A stretch of 64,000 bases of DNA from Isochrysis galbana (taxonomy: Eukaryota; Haptophyta; Isochrysidales; Isochrysidaceae), in contig CM030931.1 in NCBI GenBank assembly GCA_018136815.1, positions 5,400,148 to 5,464,147 on the forward strand, in the 5' to 3' direction. This document shows, piece by piece, positions 44,444-53,823 of this stretch (position 1 is the stretch's first letter; each line of letters opens with the position of its first letter). A program made the translations under genes and the position numbers. Under the pieces are notes generated by a model that ran no database searches, had not been told where the DNA came from, and was given only the letters and a program-made list of their open reading frames with translations.

Positions 44444-44759
44444 GTGAATCTGTTTAGGCTTAGGGTGTGTTTGTGTTTGTGACGGGTATGTGATGGAATT
44501 TGTAGTGTATCTGTCGAACTCTACTCTGTGAGAGTCTCTCATCACGATGGCAGACGCCTTCAAGAATGTATGTTAAAACTACTGAATGGTTCCGGCGCTG
44601 CCGCCATATGCTTTACCTGATCCCATGCCGCATTTATTGTATTCGTAGTATGTGGCATGTTGGGCAAGGGGGAGACAATGGTCCGCCCCAAAGCGTGGTC
44701 ATGATAGCAGGCGTGAGAGTAGCAAAAACAGGTAAACTGGCGCTCTTGCAAGCAGGGTC

Positions 44760-44855
44760 CTCTTCTCTACGTGAGTCGAATACTCGGGCGCGTGACAGAG
44801 TCATGCGATGCTCTTTGGACACGCGTCGTCATGACGACTATGTGCGAGAAAGAAG
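44760..44855 (-). promoter_or_regulatory. Candidate SECIS element in the MsrB 3' UTR
   Basis: On the minus strand: helix I AGTCG (44839-44835) pairs with CGACT (44778-44774). The core quartet strand ATGA is at 44832-44829 with its partner GA at 44785-44784. Helix II includes CGCGTG pairing with CACGCG. An apical bulge has AAA (44817-44815), and a small AGAG/CTCT helix gives a form-2-like apex. It starts about 215 nt past the in-frame TGA. Drawn by eye, not folded by program. Confidence 0.55.
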
Positions 44856-44954
44856 ACAAGTTAGCATTGCGCTCAGGAGACGGTGCGCCCCGGTAGCACC
44901 GTGTCAAGCGAACGCCTCCCGTTGGGCAAGGTGAGGGACAGGCGGGGTGGGATA

Positions 44955-45425
44955 CTACATGGATGGTTTGAAAGCCCCGAGCGGCGCCTCGACGAGGCCC
45001 TCCATTTTCGGCTCTGCGCTCACGTACGTGACGCAGATCGAGTTAATTCATTGCCGTTCTCCAGTCTTATTGGAGTGCTGGAAGACGTGGCCGAGGTGCG
45101 AGCCACAGTGGTTGCAGCAGACCTCACCGTGCTGGCGGATACCCACGTGCGAGCGCCCCTCGCTGTAGTAGCACATGGAGTACGCGTCCCAGCCCGCATC
45201 GCGGAACTTGGAGGCTGCGGAGTAGAGCGGCTGGCTGCAGCCCTTGCAGCAGAAGTGGCCCTTATTAGGGAGGAAGGCACAGAACTCGCCCGCGCCGTAG
45301 GTCTCGGTGCCACCCTGGCGGAGGATGTGGTACTCGGTTGGCGTAAGCTTCTCACGCCACTCCTCCTCCGTCAGCTGAAACGGGTAGCTGGACATATCGA
45401 CCGCCAGCGAGCCGGTTGCGCCCAT
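44955..45425 (-). CDS. msrB: Methionine-R-sulfoxide reductase B, selenoprotein (TGA as Sec at residue 126)
   Basis: Reduces methionine-R-sulfoxide in proteins. Intronless, ATG 45425-45423. Residues 15-125 are a clear Msr[28 protein letters not shown], two CxxC zinc pairs (C60/C63 in [10 protein letters not shown] and C104/C107 in [13 protein letters not shown]), and AGWDAYS. An ordinary reading stops at TGA 45050-45048, exactly where MsrB has its catalytic Cys (R-[FY]-C-I-N-S). The frame continues after the TGA with [17 protein letters not shown] to TAG at 44957-44955, giving 156 residues. The INS directly after the TGA is the conserved family block, so TGA is read as selenocysteine, as in animal MSRB1. 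A SECIS-like hairpin lies in the 3' UTR. The alternative, a simple nonsense mutation, is less likely because the downstream tail is intact. Confidence 0.85.
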
Positions 45426-45711
45426 AGTTGCAGTCTGGCCTTCTCCCCCCCCCCCCCCCCCCCCCCTTCCTAGAAAGCTTTACCGGTACTCTATGAATCC
45501 GAGAACCAGAAAGAAGGACGCCGAGACCTAGGAGGTTGCAGGTAGCAGGTTGAACCTTCACAGAAGTTGCACCTGGACCAATGCGCCAAGAAAAGGGGAA
45601 AGTGTGGGTGCGGCTAATGCTATTGTTTCTTTGTTTCATATAAAATGAGGGGGGGTGGGGGTGGAAAAATGAACCTCAGTGCAACCTCAACTAAGTTTAT
45701 ACTTAGACGCG

Positions 45712-47724
45712 ATGGAGCGCGCCGCCGCGACTCCCCTCTCCTTCGGGCCCCCCGCCGAGGGCGCCCCACCAGTGCCCATGGAGCAGCCGCTATCGAAGCG
45801 GCCGCGTCCGCCCACCGAGGCCGAGCAGGTGCGTGCGACTCCGGTCGCGCCACACGGCCCGTGGCCCCGGCCACACCACCTATGGCAGCCATGCTGGTCT
45901 CCCCCATGGGGGGCAGCAGGCTGCTGGCAACACCCCACCAATGCCAGGCCCATGCAGCCACCCTTCCATTGGGCATGCCTTATGGCAGAGGCCCCTCTCG
46001 CCCTGGCAAGGGCCGCGCTGCTCCGGCAGCGCGGCCCGAGGCCGGGTGGCCCCTATGGGCACCACATCCACCTCATCACAACGTACAAACTCTCCAGAGA
46101 AACCCCTTCATACACGGCACGCCGCACACATGAGACACGAGCATGCAACCCCCCTGAGGAGGACCAGAGCAAAGTGACACCACCCACAGCCCTCACCTGC
46201 ACGACACTGAGCACGGACGCCTCACACCACACGGCACAGGATCAAGACTCTGAAGACGACAACAACATGGCAGACTCGGACTCCGCCTTCGAACTCTCAT
46301 TCCACCAAGCCGGAGACATCATAATCCAAGACACGACGGTGTACGCCGCCATCGTCGAACTTCTTCTAGAGCTCGAGGGAGTCGACCCCGAGCCAGACTT
46401 CTGGGCCCGCTCGGCGAGGGGCCCGTGGCACATAGCGGTCAACGAAGACTGCGCGCAACAATTCAAGGCCAAATACGGCGACCACACCATCATTCGAGCC
46501 CTAGGCCAAGACATCCCCGTACGCATCAATGTGGACTCCATTGAAGAGAAACTCAACAAGAAGGGCACCTCCTCGCGCAAGGCCCTCTACGAGGCGCTCC
46601 AAGACGTCGCGGCCCACGTCGTTGTCGAGGCGGACGGCCTCGCGCAAGCATCGAAAATCACTCTAAGCTCGCTCGTCAAAGCGGTCGAAGCACAAGGCCT
46701 CACCTTCTTGAAGGGAAACCGCGAACGCATGAAGCTCGAGGGTGAGTCCGGCACCTTTGTGTCGAAAGTCGCCTACTCTACCCGCTGGCACCTCTATGTC
46801 TCCGCAGCGCAAGGAACCTTCCTATCGGGCAACTTCCCGCGCAAGATCGTACTCAACATCGACAACAAAACGGTGCCGGTCAACTACGCCGTCCGGGCGT
46901 GCAAACCGATCGCGATGCCCCCCAACATCCAATCGCCTCACAAACTCATGATACACGGAAGCTCCAAAGGGTGCAAGGGCTGGCGCCCTGAGGTAGCCCT
47001 GGGCCTCTCCCCGATACACCGCATCTGCGAGTGTGACGCAGAAGCCGCCAAGCGCAGGGAGCGCAACGAGTCGCGCAAGCTCGCTCCTCGCCCCAAATCG
47101 GCCCACGAGGCGCTCGGCAAGCCCCCCCCCAAACCGTGCGCCCGCTTCACGCAAGGCCTCTGCTTGCGCAACAAGCGCGGGGTACGCTGCAACCTTTCGC
47201 ACGAAATTCCCGGAGCATGGATCGACAACAAGTGCACTATTCGCTGCCACCTCCATCCTCACAAGAAGATCGCGGGAGTCTGTCTTAACGGCCCGACGTG
47301 CCTGTTCCTCCATCCAGAGTGCGCGGCGGCCCTACTAGCCAAACTATACGCGTTAGCCCGCGACGCGGCCCAGCCGCCGCACCCCAGACTCACCTTCGAC
47401 GCCACCCTCGGTTACCCAGGTGAGGGACCGGTCAGAGTCGCGACATACAACGTCAATGGCACCAAAGGCGGCAAACTTGCCGCGGTGCTCTCACAAGCGC
47501 GTAAGGCGGGCGTAGACATACTCCTCCTCCAAGAGCTGCACGCATACGAAGATGGCTCACATCACCGTTCGCATAGAACGGCGAACCTCCTTGGCTGGCA
47601 CTGGTTTGCCTCGCCGGGAGAGCTAGCGGACCCTGCAAGCGGAGTCGCGATTGCGATTCGCGAAGCGTGCGCCAGGATAACCCCTAGAGTAGATTCCGCG
47701 GTGGAAATCATAAAAGGACCCTGA
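45712..47724 (+). CDS. LINE ORF: MERA N-terminus, nucleic-acid-binding ORF1 domain, CCCH fingers, truncated endonuclease
   Basis: 670 codons. Order: MERAAATPLSFGPP and SKRPRPP (nuclear-localisation-like), a Pro/Ala-rich linker, a conserved domain of about 300 residues shared with 14530 (GPWHIAVNEDC, ALYEALQDVAAH, NRERMKLEGESGTF, CKGWRPEVA), then two Cys/His motifs (C-x7-C-x8-C-x3-H in CARFTQGLCLRNKRGVRC; and a C-x11-C-x5-C-x3-H form). The start of an exonuclease-endonuclease-phosphatase domain follows: VRVATYNVNGTKGGKLAAVL, GVDILLLQELHAYEDG. The endonuclease breaks off after about 100 residues at VEIIKGP and a stop; its catalytic Asp/His end and the reverse transcriptase are gone. ORF1 and endonuclease share one frame, so the intact element probably had a single long polyprotein. 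Confidence 0.85.
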   Translation: MERAAATPLSFGPPAEGAPPVPMEQPLSKRPRPPTEAEQVRATPVAPHGPWPRPHHLWQPCWSPPWGAAGCWQHPTNARPMQPPFHWACLMAEAPLALARAALLRQRGPRPGGPYGHHIHLITTYKLSRETPSYTARRTHETRACNPPEEDQSKVTPPTALTCTTLSTDASHHTAQDQDSEDDNNMADSDSAFELSFHQAGDIIIQDTTVYAAIVELLLELEGVDPEPDFWARSARGPWHIAVNEDCAQQFKAKYGDHTIIRALGQDIPVRINVDSIEEKLNKKGTSSRKALYEALQDVAAHVVVEADGLAQASKITLSSLVKAVEAQGLTFLKGNRERMKLEGESGTFVSKVAYSTRWHLYVSAAQGTFLSGNFPRKIVLNIDNKTVPVNYAVRACKPIAMPPNIQSPHKLMIHGSSKGCKGWRPEVALGLSPIHRICECDAEAAKRRERNESRKLAPRPKSAHEALGKPPPKPCARFTQGLCLRNKRGVRCNLSHEIPGAWIDNKCTIRCHLHPHKKIAGVCLNGPTCLFLHPECAAALLAKLYALARDAAQPPHPRLTFDATLGYPGEGPVRVATYNVNGTKGGKLAAVLSQARKAGVDILLLQELHAYEDGSHHRSHRTANLLGWHWFASPGELADPASGVAIAIREACARITPRVDSAVEIIKGP

Positions 47725-48883
47725 AATATTTGATCATAAGGGGAGCAAAATACAAAAAACGGAATTCCTAGACTCGTGGGAACGAGTAGTGCAACATGTC
47801 TCGCACCTCCTGGCGAAAGCGAAAGAGACCCCGCCCTCTGACCCGGCCCCCACCGAAGGGAACAGGGGGACGCCAAACACGTCCGCAGCGCCGGCAGACG
47901 CACCTAGAGAAACCAGAGTCTCTGAAAGCGATACTTACATCACTAGAATGAATAACATATGGATATATACAAACACCAACTACCTAGGAGAAACTATGAA
48001 CACCACCGAGGTAGCGAAACCGGGCGAAGAAAGGCACTACTACGCTCCCGCCAAATGGGAGAATGGGCTAAAAGGCCCAAAACACCTCGAATTCCCTCTC
48101 GCGGACGAGTACACGCTTAGCGGAAAGACGCAACTAGACCAAATCACCGTATCGGATATAACACGAGAGCTAAAGGGAGACGGCTCCGGCGGAAAACCTC
48201 AGCCAGCGCGGGAAGCGTGGGCCCGCAAGATTGGCCTGACACACGACGAGTGGAAGCACGTGGCGAAACTCTACACTCACCCCCTGTTAAAACACACAGA
48301 CAAACACCTACATTTTAAACACGTTACACACAGGAGGCTGGGTACGCGCAACCGTTTCACAGCGGCGGTCACCACAAAGTGTAGGCTCTGCGGGAAACAC
48401 AGAGAAAACTCGACGCACCTAGCTAGGTGCCCGTCCACGCTCCCGATATTTCAAACCATAGAAGCTATAGCGGGATACACCCCGGCGAAAGACAGATCGA
48501 CGACTCAAAAACTCAAAGACAGACTATTTGCGTACCCGAACTCCCCGACGCCGGACAGCCTCAAAGCCCTCTACCTAATAGCATGGAGATACATCATTGG
48601 TGACTTCTACAAGGTGGAATTTGAAAATCACACCTTCCACCACGTGCCGGTCATCGAGAGAGTCCTAAGCAGGTTCACGGTCCTCGTCAGAGGTCGTGAA
48701 CCTCCGAACGATTTCTCAACCGCACGCACGCGCAAGGCCACCCAAGGAAGGAAGCCGAAAATCAAACCTCCACACGACCTCAGCGCCCCCGTCTTTTCAA
48801 CTAACAACAAAGGCGCCTTGGTAATGAACACGAATCTATCACTGGTAGCGAAAGCCCTTAACATAGCAGAGCGTCTTGCCTAA
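47725..48883 (+). pseudogene. C-terminal remnant of the LINE polyprotein
   Basis: Open in the frame shifted by one relative to the upstream ORF; the junction falls at 47715-47740. About 360 residues with KIGLTHDEWKHVAKLYTHPL and a zinc-knuckle-like CRLCGKHRENSTHLARCP, typical of the region after the reverse transcriptase in LINEs. It ends ALNIAERLA at TAA. All seven reverse-transcriptase blocks are absent between it and the endonuclease stub. Confidence 0.8.
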
Positions 48884-49216
48884 CCAAGCGACCCCTAGCC
48901 GCTAGTCGCGAGCCGACCAACCGACGACAGACCTTAGTCATAATGACCACAGTTGCCTGACGCCCAGCACAGAAGACAAACACTCATCAGCCGGTAGCCC
49001 GATGGCACAGGAGGAAGGGGAGAACCAGGCCGTCGAGAATCGGTACACACCGTCTGCCGCTAAAAACCCACTACACCCAGCCCCTAGGTAGAGCACGAGG
49101 GGACGAGCCGCAAGGCAGGTGGAGGGGGAGGGAAGGGAAGCGGGCGTGGCTGCGTAGATACTTTGCAGGGTCGCGCGCGCGGCGAGACTATTAAGAAGTT
49201 TTTTTTTTTTTTTTTT
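48884..49216 (+). other. 3' UTR of the LINE copy
   Basis: Non-coding tail ending ATTAAGAAG plus T-run. The ATTAAGAAGTTTTT match at 9022-9035 suggests the element at 7686 used the same 3' end. Confidence 0.7.
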
Positions 49217-49555
49217 TGAACCTCAGTGCAACCGGAGGAGTGCCTAAGATGAGGGGTGAGGGGTGGCGAGTTGCCTGCTGTTGTGTCTACGTGGACACGT
49301 GGACACGCAACACCGGCTGTCCATATACGATCTTCCGCTCGATGAATGCTATCATGTCAGGGACTTGGACTTGTAAACACATAAAAATCCCTGTTTCCTG
49401 TTTCCTGTTTCTATTGAGTGAGCTGTGGGCTCGTGGGCTCTTTGTAAATTGTAAACTCCCGAAAGTTTTGTTTACGTCGTGAGAAATGAATGGAGATTGT
49501 TGTACTGGTACTGGACGCACTCCGACCGAACACCGAACACCGATGGTGTCGGTGT

Positions 49556-50326
49556 GTACAAGTAGGTGGTAAAAATAATACGCGCGTTCACGCGTTCACT
49601 TTTTTAGGGGGGGTGAGTATGTAGTTGCTGACGGGTGTTCATTGTCGCGCGCCTTGAGTTGAGTGTGTTCGCGGCTAGGGCCTGGTAAGGGTTTCGCGAA
49701 ACTTTTTACGAAACTTTGGGGGGTTTCGGCGGGAAAAAACTTTCGCGAAACATCGGGGGGTAAATGGCGCGAACGCGAAACGTATACGCAAAACATCGCG
49801 AACCATTTAATGTCGGGAAGACCAGTATGAGTATGCATGTAGCAGTACTGGGTCGTCTTGGCGCGGTCGCCTCGGCGACAGCGGTGTCTCCATCAGTACT
49901 TCGTCCAGCGCGGCGAGGGCCGCGGCAGCGGGGGAGGGAGAGGGAGGCGGAGGTGGCGCGCGCTCCATGACCCTATCAGTTTACTAATAGTTGCTAAAAA
50001 AAATACCTTGAGGTTATGGGGGACGCGTGACGCGTGCAATTTTGACACTTTTCACTTTTTGCCGCAAAACTTTTGCAAAACTTTTGCACACAACTTTGGG
50101 GGTTCGGGCACAAAACCTTTACCAGACCCTATTCGCGGCACAGCCGCGGGGTGTTGAGCGCCGCGTGTACGCCGCGCGAGGAAAATTGTTGGTGTTTTTG
50201 ACAGTGTTCACTTTTGGGGTCAAGGGTCAAGGGAGTAGTAGGTGGCTGACTATGTTCAAATGTTCAAACGGTCCAAAAGCTTGAGTTGCGTTCGCGTTCG
50301 ACTATTTTTGTACCACCTACTTGTAC
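49556..50326 (+). mobile_element. TIR element (MITE-like), about 770 bp
   Basis: Terminal inverted repeats GTACAAGTAGGTGGTA at 49556-49571 and its reverse complement TACCACCTACTTGTAC at 50311-50326, extending imperfectly inward (AAAATA / TATTTTT). TA dinucleotides at both outer ends fit a TA target duplication as in Tc1/mariner-like elements. No transposase ORF. Interior contains FTC-like GGGTGTT...GTTCGCGG sequence also at 31217, unusual AAACTTTTGCG-type repeats (49690-49760, 50060-50090), and a hairpin/MERA element end on the minus strand. Confidence 0.65.
49790..49993 (-). mobile_element. Hairpin/MERA-type retroelement 5' end (class I), nested in the TIR element
   Basis: On the minus strand: hairpin CTATTAGT-AA-ACTGATAG (49990-49973, one T-G pair), linker GGTC, ATG at 49968 opening MERAPPPPPSPSPAAAALAA, then MetGlu-ThrProLeu-SPRRPRQDD, the same layout as in the LINE ORF (ME-PLSKRPR). 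A stop follows about 50 codons in. 3' limit unknown; probably a 5' fragment. Confidence 0.6.
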
Positions 50327-50817
50327 TTTCTCCCCACTCCCATGCTCCCATGGGCTCGTTCTGAGTACAATATTACTCATATGTCCCCCCCCCCCTCCCC
50401 CCCCCCCCCCTTTGGTGTCCCCCCCCCCCCCCCCCCAACACCCCCTCCTCCCCTCCCCACCTGTATCTCTCTCGTCTCCTGCATCTCTCTCCCAACCACC
50501 TCCCCCTCCCCCACCGAGTCTCGGCGAGAGCTTACGTACTTGGCATCTCTTTCTCTGTATACACACCTCCCTCTCTCCCCCAACCCTCTCACCGTGTGGT
50601 GGCTCTCCGCTGCGCCCTCCTCCCCTTGTCCTTTATATATCCTAGATCTCTCTCTCCCCTCTCTGCCCCCCCCCCCCACTCTCTTTCTTCCCCTGGGCCA
50701 CACTTCTCCCCCCCCCCGCTTCCTCATCTACACCCCGTTTTTAACTCGTACGCAATCCCCCCCCCCCCCCTCCCCGCCCCCCCGCCCCCCCCGCCCCCTC
50801 CCCCCCCCCCTCTTCCC
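50327..50817. other. Poly-C / pyrimidine-rich leader of the PDHB gene
   Basis: Poly-C runs at 50386-50411, 50420-50437, 50668-50679, 50757-50770 and 50801-50810, with CT stretches. No gene in it; it directly precedes the ATG at 50818. Confidence 0.7.
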
Positions 50818-51008
50818 ATGGCGATGCGTCTCCTCGCTCGTCCCGCCCACCGCTCCTCGGCGGTGGTGGCGGGCGCGGCGCGCCGCATGAGCAGCTCGAG
50901 TGTGCAGGTGAGCTATCAGCACGCGGGCGCGCGTCGAATTCGCCTCCCCTCCCTTCTCCTCGTCCGCCCCTCTCCCCTCTCCCTGTGCCCGTAGCAGCAG
51001 TCGCTTCC

Positions 51009-51082
<74 letters not shown>

Positions 51083-53823
51083 CTCCCCTATCTTCCCTCT
51101 CTCTCTTCCCTCCCTCACTCCCTATCTCTCTCTTACCCCCCCCCTCTCGCTCCATCTCTCTACTCCTCTTTCTCGCTCTCTCGCCACTCCCTCTCCCTCC
51201 CTCCCTCTCTCTCTCCTCTCTCCCCCCCCTTCCGTCCCTCTCCCTCCGCCACCCCCCCTCGCTCTTTTCCTTTCTTGATTCTCTCCCTCTCTCCCCTCTC
51301 TCTCCCTCCCTCCATTCATCAATCTCTCGCCCCGCCCCCCATCTTCCCTTGTTCCCCGTCTTCCCTCACTCCCTCTTGACATTTGCCCCCCTTCCCCGCC
51401 CCTCCTCTCTCCTCTCTCTCTTCTGGGCGGGAGGGAGGGAGGGAGCAGGAGAGGAGGGGGCGAAACGGGAGTGGGAGGAGGAAGAGCGTGGGGGAGGAGG
51501 AAGAGAAAAAGAGAGGAGCCCGAAACGAAAGAAGGATCGAGGAAAATGACCTCTTTGAAGCCCTTAAGTCCTTCCCCCCCTGGCCCCCCCCTGGCCCCCA
51601 CTCATCCCTCCCCTGCTGTTGTCGCCTCTCCGCTGAGAAGAGCAGCCAAGAGAGAATGGCAGAGATGGTGACTGGGTGCAAGGAGGAGAGCTGTATGAAT
51701 TCAGCCGAGGGGCGAGCAGGGAGGTGGCAGGCGATGATGACAAGAGATTTGAGATGGGTAGAGAGCGAGGGGAAATGCTGTTGACCCAGAGGCATTGGCA
51801 GGGGCGAGAACGCAGCACAGGGAGCGGGTAGAGCGGGGAGGGAGACGCGCAGCCTTTGCCCTCTTTCACCTCTTTCATTCCTCTCGTCGCCCACCGCCCC
51901 CTCCTATTTCTCTTCGAATTCGCACCTCAAGGGCGTGCCCATGCTCCCCCACCGTGGCGCTGCCCGTGCGCTTCGGTGTCCAGTAGTTCTACTTGGGCGG
52001 GCCCTGTGCAGGCGCCCCTCACCGTCTGCCAGTTCTTCCGGGTGCGAGCCAGTTGCGGAGACCGTTTTCACACCTTCCATCCGTGTGACTTGCAGCTGAC
52101 CGTACGCGACGCCCTCAATTCGGCCATCCGCGAGGAGATGCAGAAGGACGAGAATGTCTTCATTATGGGTGAGGAAGTGGCCCAGTACCAGGGGGCTTAC
52201 AAGGTGTGCACACCTACAATGGGCCTACCTAGCCTGGTCCATTCCCGCCTTTCAACCCTCTCCTATGTGGTCGGGTCCGCAGATCACGAAGGGCCTCCTC
52301 GAGGAGTTTGGCGCGAAGCGGGTGATTGACACGCCGATCACCGAGTCAGGCTTCACGGGTATTGCCACGGGCGCCGCCTACACTGGGCTGCGTCCCATCC
52401 TCGAGTTCATGACGTTCAACTTCTCGATGCAGGTGAGTCGATGCACGAGCCTGGAAACGTTCGCTTGAACTTGCGTTACTGGAGTTGCAGTCAAGCGGCG
52501 CCCGCGAGATGGCGCGTGTCGCCACGATGGGACTGGTGTGAGGGCGCAATGTCCACGGCTCTCGTCCCTGCCGGCCATCACCCGCCTCCTTCCTTGAGAA
52601 ATACTTTGCTCGTGGAGCGGCCACTGTTGGGAGGTCACTACAATCGTGAAAACGGCGCCGTGAAGACGGCTATCACTATCGGGCCTCCAGCAACGGCACA
52701 ACCGCCGCTCCTCTGCAGGCCATTGACCACGTTATCAACTCAGCCGCCAAGATGTATTACATGTCAGGCGCGCAGATCAAGGTGCCGATCGTGTTCCGTG
52801 GACCCAATGGTGCTGCAGCTGGTGTCGCTGCGCAGCATTCCCAGTGCTTTGCAGCATGGTATGGCCACGTGCCTGGCCTCAAGGTGCGGACCTCGCCAGC
52901 CCTCCCTCCTCGGCCCCCACCCCTCGTCTCCTCGCGCCATGCCTGACCCGCCCACCGCTGCAATGTGGCGTGACCGCCCTCGCTGCAGGTGCTCGCCCCT
53001 TACTCAGCGGAGGACGCTCGCGGCCTCTTAAAGGCAGCGATCCGCGACGACAACCCTGTTGTCTTCCTCGAGAACGAGATCCTGTACGGCATGAGCTTCG
53101 ATGTGAGTCACACCATGCGATCCCCCCCCCATCCGAGGAAGAGATGCCGTCACCTACCCCACGCCCCACCTTGCCGCCCTATCCATTCGTCCCAACCCAG
53201 GTTTCGCCCGAGGTGCTCGACAAGGACTTTACACTGCCCATCGGCAAGGCCAAAGTCGAGAAGGCCGGCACGGACGTCACTCTCGTTTCGTACTCTCGTG
53301 GCGTGCACACTTGCCTTGAGGCCGCCAAGGAACTCGAGGCGGCGGGAGTCTCCGCTGAGGTGATCAATCTGCGTACCATCCGTCCGATGGATCGGTAAGT
53401 GGTGTGCAGCCCAATCTCATCCGCCCGTTTCGTCATGATCCTGATTGACATCCCCCGGCCTGGCTCGCAGCCTCTCCATCATCGAGTCGGTCAAGAAGAC
53501 CAACCGCCTCGTGACCGTTGAGGAGGGATGGCCATCTTCGGGTATCGGCGCCGAGATCGGCGCGGCAATCTATGAGAGCGACGCGTTCAACTATCTCGAT
53601 GCGCCGGTGATCATTGACCCACAGCAATAGCTCGTCGTGCGCGCTACATCGCCACAGAGGATATCTTGGCTAAGCACGCGCCCTGTTGCTTTTTGCACCG
53701 CAGGTTGAGAGAGTCACGGGCGCAGACATTCCGATGCCTTACGCCGCCAACCTTGAGATTGACGCCATTCCACAGGTGAAGAACGTGGTGAACGCGGTGC
53801 AAAAGGTCTGCTACCGTCAGTGA
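50818..53823 (+). CDS. PDHB: Pyruvate dehydrogenase E1 component, beta subunit, mitochondrial
   Basis: Beta subunit of the E1 (pyruvate decarboxylase) heterotetramer of the PDH complex, converting pyruvate to the acetyl-carrying intermediate with ThDP. Eight exons, all phases closing to 358 residues: 50818..50907, 52096..52203, 52283..52432, 52719..52883, 52989..53102, 53201..53394, 53471..53606, 53704..53823. Exon 1 encodes an Arg/Ala/Ser-rich mitochondrial presequence. Core motifs: [29 protein letters not shown] (ThDP-contacting Glu), [71 protein letters not shown] and the terminal [14 protein letters not shown]. Length is normal for the family. Intron 1 (1188 bp) is much longer than the others and holds a CT microsatellite. 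No break seen. Confidence 0.95.
51010..51300 (+). repeat. (CT)n then (CG)n microsatellite in PDHB intron 1
   Basis: About 28 CT units (51017-51067) run into CGCGCGCGCGCG (51067-51081), followed by CT/CCCT-rich sequence to about 51310. The intron becomes purine-rich after 51425. Confidence 0.9.

Larger units (their letters stand above)
45687..49216 (+). mobile_element. LINE with intact target-site duplication but internally deleted reverse transcriptase
   Basis: A 17-bp duplication TGAACCTCAGTGCAACC at 45670-45686 and 49217-49233 bounds 3530 bp. The 5' hairpin CTAAGT-TTAT-ACTTAG (45691-45706) starts 4 nt in; ATG at 45712. Contents: ORF1-like domain, CCCH fingers, the start of an APE-type endonuclease, then a deletion, then the LINE C-terminus with a Cys-His knuckle. 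The 3' end is ATTAAGAAG followed by about 20 T on the sense strand, unusual for a LINE (A-tail expected). It supplies the protein context for the MERA family. It inserted into a site resembling the reverse complement of the GGTGCAACTCGAGGTTC module seen at 7445 and 23095. Confidence 0.9.
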
